Assembly (NCBI RefSeq): GCF_963576545.1
Contig: NW_026870464.1
Span: 62,001 to 126,000, forward strand
Direction of reading: 5' to 3'
From: Limanda limanda
Lineage: Eukaryota; Chordata; Actinopteri; Pleuronectiformes; Pleuronectidae
DNA length: 64,000 nt
The translations under genes and the position numbers were made by a program. Under the pieces are notes generated by a model. It was not told where the DNA came from. It made no database searches and worked only from the letters and a program-made list of their open reading frames with translations. The stretch's first letter is position 1, and every line of letters begins with the position of its first letter. Shown here piece after piece: positions 62,389-64,000 of this stretch.

Positions 62389-63988
62389 ATTCTTGAATAA
62401 CTTTTTTTGTGAAGGTCGGAGAGACTTGCAAGTAGGCTCTACCCCCACTAAATGGGGTAGCGCGCATCGATCGGTACCATCCTTGAGCTTCTCCGACTTT
62501 CGGAAGGGTTAGGGTTAGGGTTAGGGATGAAAGCACATAGGAGAAAGAGATATTCTTGAATAACTTTTTTTGTGAAGGTCCGAGAGACTTGCAAGTAGGC
62601 TCTACCCCCACTAAATGGGGTAGCGCGCATCGATCGGTACCATCCTTGAGCTTCTCCGACTTTCGGAAGGGTTAGGGTTAGGGTTAGGGATGAAAGCACA
62701 TAGGAGAAAGAGATATTCTTGAATAACTTTTTTTGTGAAGGTCGGAGAGACTTGGAAAGTGGTTGCATCTGGACTAATTTGGGTCCTGCGGATCGATTGG
62801 TACCATCCCCGAGCTTGTACGACCTTCGGAAGAGGTCGACCGACGAAATTCCCCCAAATCTGAGGAGATATTCTTGAATAACTTTTTTTGTGAAGGTCGG
62901 AGAGACTTGCAAGTAGGCTCTACCCCCACTAAATGGGGTTGCGCGCATCGACCAGTACCATCCTTGAGCTTCTCCGACTTTCGGAAGGGTTAGGGTTAGG
63001 GTTAGGGATGAAAGCACATAGGAGAAAGAGATATTCTTGAATAACTTTTTTTGTGAAGGTCGGAAAGACTTGCAAGTAGGCTCTACCCCCACTAAATGGG
63101 GTAGCGCGCATCGATCGGTACCATCCTTGAGCTTCTCCGACTTTCGGAAGGGTTAGGGTTAGGGTTAGGGATGAAAGCACATAGGAGAAAGAGATATTCT
63201 TGAATAACTTTTTTTGTGAAGGTCGGAGAGACTTGCAAGTAGGCTCTACCCCCACTAAATGGGGTAGCGCGCATCGATCGGTACCATCCTTGAGCTTCTC
63301 CGACTTTCGGAAGGGTTAGGGTTAGGGTTAGGGATGAAAGCACATAGGAGAAAGAGATATTCTTGAATAACTTTTTTTGTGAAGGTCGGAGAGACTTGGA
63401 AAGTGGTTGCATCTGGACTAATTTGGGTCCTGCGGATCGATTGGTACCATCCCCGAGCTTGTACGACCTTCGAAAGAGGTCGACCGACGAAATTCCCCCA
63501 AATCTGAGGAGATATTCTTGAATAACTTTTTTTGTGAAGGTCGGAGAGACTTGCAAGTAGGCTCTACCCCCACTAAATGGGGTTGCGCGCATCGATCGGT
63601 ACCATCTTTGAGCTTCTCCGACTTTCGGAAGGGTTAGGGTTAGGGTTAGGGATGAAAGCACATAGGAGAAAGAGATATTCTTGAATAACTTTTTTTGTGA
63701 AGGTCGGAGAGACTTGCAAGTAGGCTCTACCCCCACTAAATGGGGTAGCGCGCATCGATCGGTACCATCCTTGAGCTTCTCCGACTTTCGGAAGGGTTAG
63801 GGTTAGGGATGAAAGCACATAGGAGAAAGAGATATTCTTGAATAACTTTTTTTGTGAAGGTCGGAGAGACTTGGAAAGTGGTTGCATCTGGACTAATTTG
63901 GGTCCTGCGGATCGATTGGTACCATCCCCGAGCTTGTACGACCTTCGGAAGAGGTCGACCGACGAAATTCCCCCAAATCTGAGGAGAT
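62389..63988 (+). repeat. 1600-bp block, further copy of 59020-60619
   Basis: B starts: 62715, 63359, 63834. Offset 3369 from 59020: A62552 GGTCCGAG, A62870 GACCAG, A63033 GTCGGAAAG, A63514 CATCTTTGAG, A63677 two hexamers. The monomer order A-A-B-A-A-A-B-A-A-B and the 1600-bp length match exactly. The same block also occurs at 55176-56769 (1594 bp, one more two-hexamer A). Confidence 0.9.
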
Positions 63989-64000
63989 ATTCTTGAATAA
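63989..64000 (+). repeat. Partial monomer cut by the window edge
   Basis: ATTCTTGAATAA, the first 12 bases of a further monomer; A or B cannot be told because the head is common to both. The array therefore continues to the right. Confidence 0.95.

Larger units (their letters stand above)
1..64000. repeat. Two-monomer satellite array with embedded TTAGGG tracts (whole window)
   Basis: Seen directly: every base belongs to one of two related monomers in the same orientation, A (163 bp, about 47% GC) or B (155 bp, about 48% GC). I count 278 complete A, 121 complete B and a 12-nt partial monomer at the right edge. Their lengths sum exactly to position 63,988, leaving no unexplained stretch. Mean monomer length is 160.4 bp, close to a nucleosome plus short linker. 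The commonest order is A-A-B (481 bp). Every B is flanked by A on both sides. Known: satellites with higher-order repeats evolve by unequal exchange and gene conversion and occupy subtelomeres or pericentromeres. Inferred: a eukaryotic subtelomeric or pericentromeric satellite. Nothing here separates those two locations, because neither array edge is in view. Confidence 0.97.

Noticed and set aside
60..63887. Dozens of minus-strand open frames of 106-432 codons with near-identical peptides (SLTLTLTLPKVGEAQ, FIPNPNPNPSES).
   Set aside because: They are translations of the satellite. The LTLTLT and NPNPNP stretches are CCCTAA repeats read in two frames. The usual first codon is GTG at A positions 58-60 and the stop is TAG at 60-62, so frames overlap their neighbours. 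Openness follows from A+B = 318 = 3x106. Frame is lost at every A-A step and shifts freely at indels, with no sign of coding constraint.
1..64000. CRISPR array, because of regular direct repeats.
   Set aside because: Units abut without unique spacers, the whole unit is repeated, and no cas gene is present.
1..64000. Mobile element or integrated virus as source of the long identical segments.
   Set aside because: No terminal repeats, target-site duplications, coding domains or non-satellite bases are present; block lengths are always sums of 163 and 155 with hexamer corrections.
1..64000. tRNA, rRNA or other RNA genes.
   Set aside because: I saw no cloverleaf, box A/box B pair or rRNA-like segment; the only stems are the short inverted repeats in A and B.

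Overview
The whole 64 kb is one uninterrupted, head-to-tail satellite DNA array. I found no gene, RNA gene, transposon or unique sequence on either strand. Two monomers account for every base. Monomer A is normally 163 bp and carries a telomere-like tract, normally (TTAGGG)3. Monomer B is 155 bp and carries no such tract. Walking the boundaries by hand gives 278 complete A, 121 complete B and a 12-nt stub of a 400th monomer at 63989-64000. Monomer lengths sum exactly to 63,988 (278x163 + 121x155, less 81 bp of small indels), so there is no room for an insertion. The numbering phase (monomers begin at ATTCTTGAATAAC) is set by where the window starts and is arbitrary.

The organism is very probably a eukaryote. 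TTAGGG is the telomere unit of vertebrates, many invertebrates and fungi, and some protists. The array scale, nucleosome-sized monomer and nested higher-order repeats (HORs) fit a subtelomeric or pericentromeric satellite. The species cannot be named from this window. All TTAGGG tracts point the same way (G-rich on +), so if the array is subtelomeric in the usual polarity the chromosome end lies to the right.

Layout: the basic HOR is A-A-B (481 bp). B is never next to another B; 1, 2, 3, 4 or 6 A's precede each B (13, 77, 15, 15 and 1 cases). Larger domains are marked by shared private variants. (1) 1-7543: a 2568-bp 16-mer in nearly three copies, with a fourth copy at 19748-22315. (2) 9794-19103: five partial copies of a block marked by a B-A-A variant cassette. 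(3) 25041-45231: blocks each begun by an AABAB pentamer, including tandem duplications of 2894, 2242 and 1924 bp. (4) 45232-51168: a mixed section opening with the only run of six A's. (5) 51169-64000: overlapping duplications with offsets of 2244, 3844 and 3369 bp.

Most notable: A and B align without gaps over 118 positions and then swap tails, so A looks like a B-type monomer with a telomeric graft. The first 40 bp are identical between types while the next 78 differ at 23 sites. Nearly every A carries exactly the four GGG runs of a minimal telomeric G-quadruplex. Array length changes almost only in whole TTAGGG steps. Long open frames on the minus strand are by-products of the repeat arithmetic (A+B = 318 = 3x106) and are not annotated as genes.
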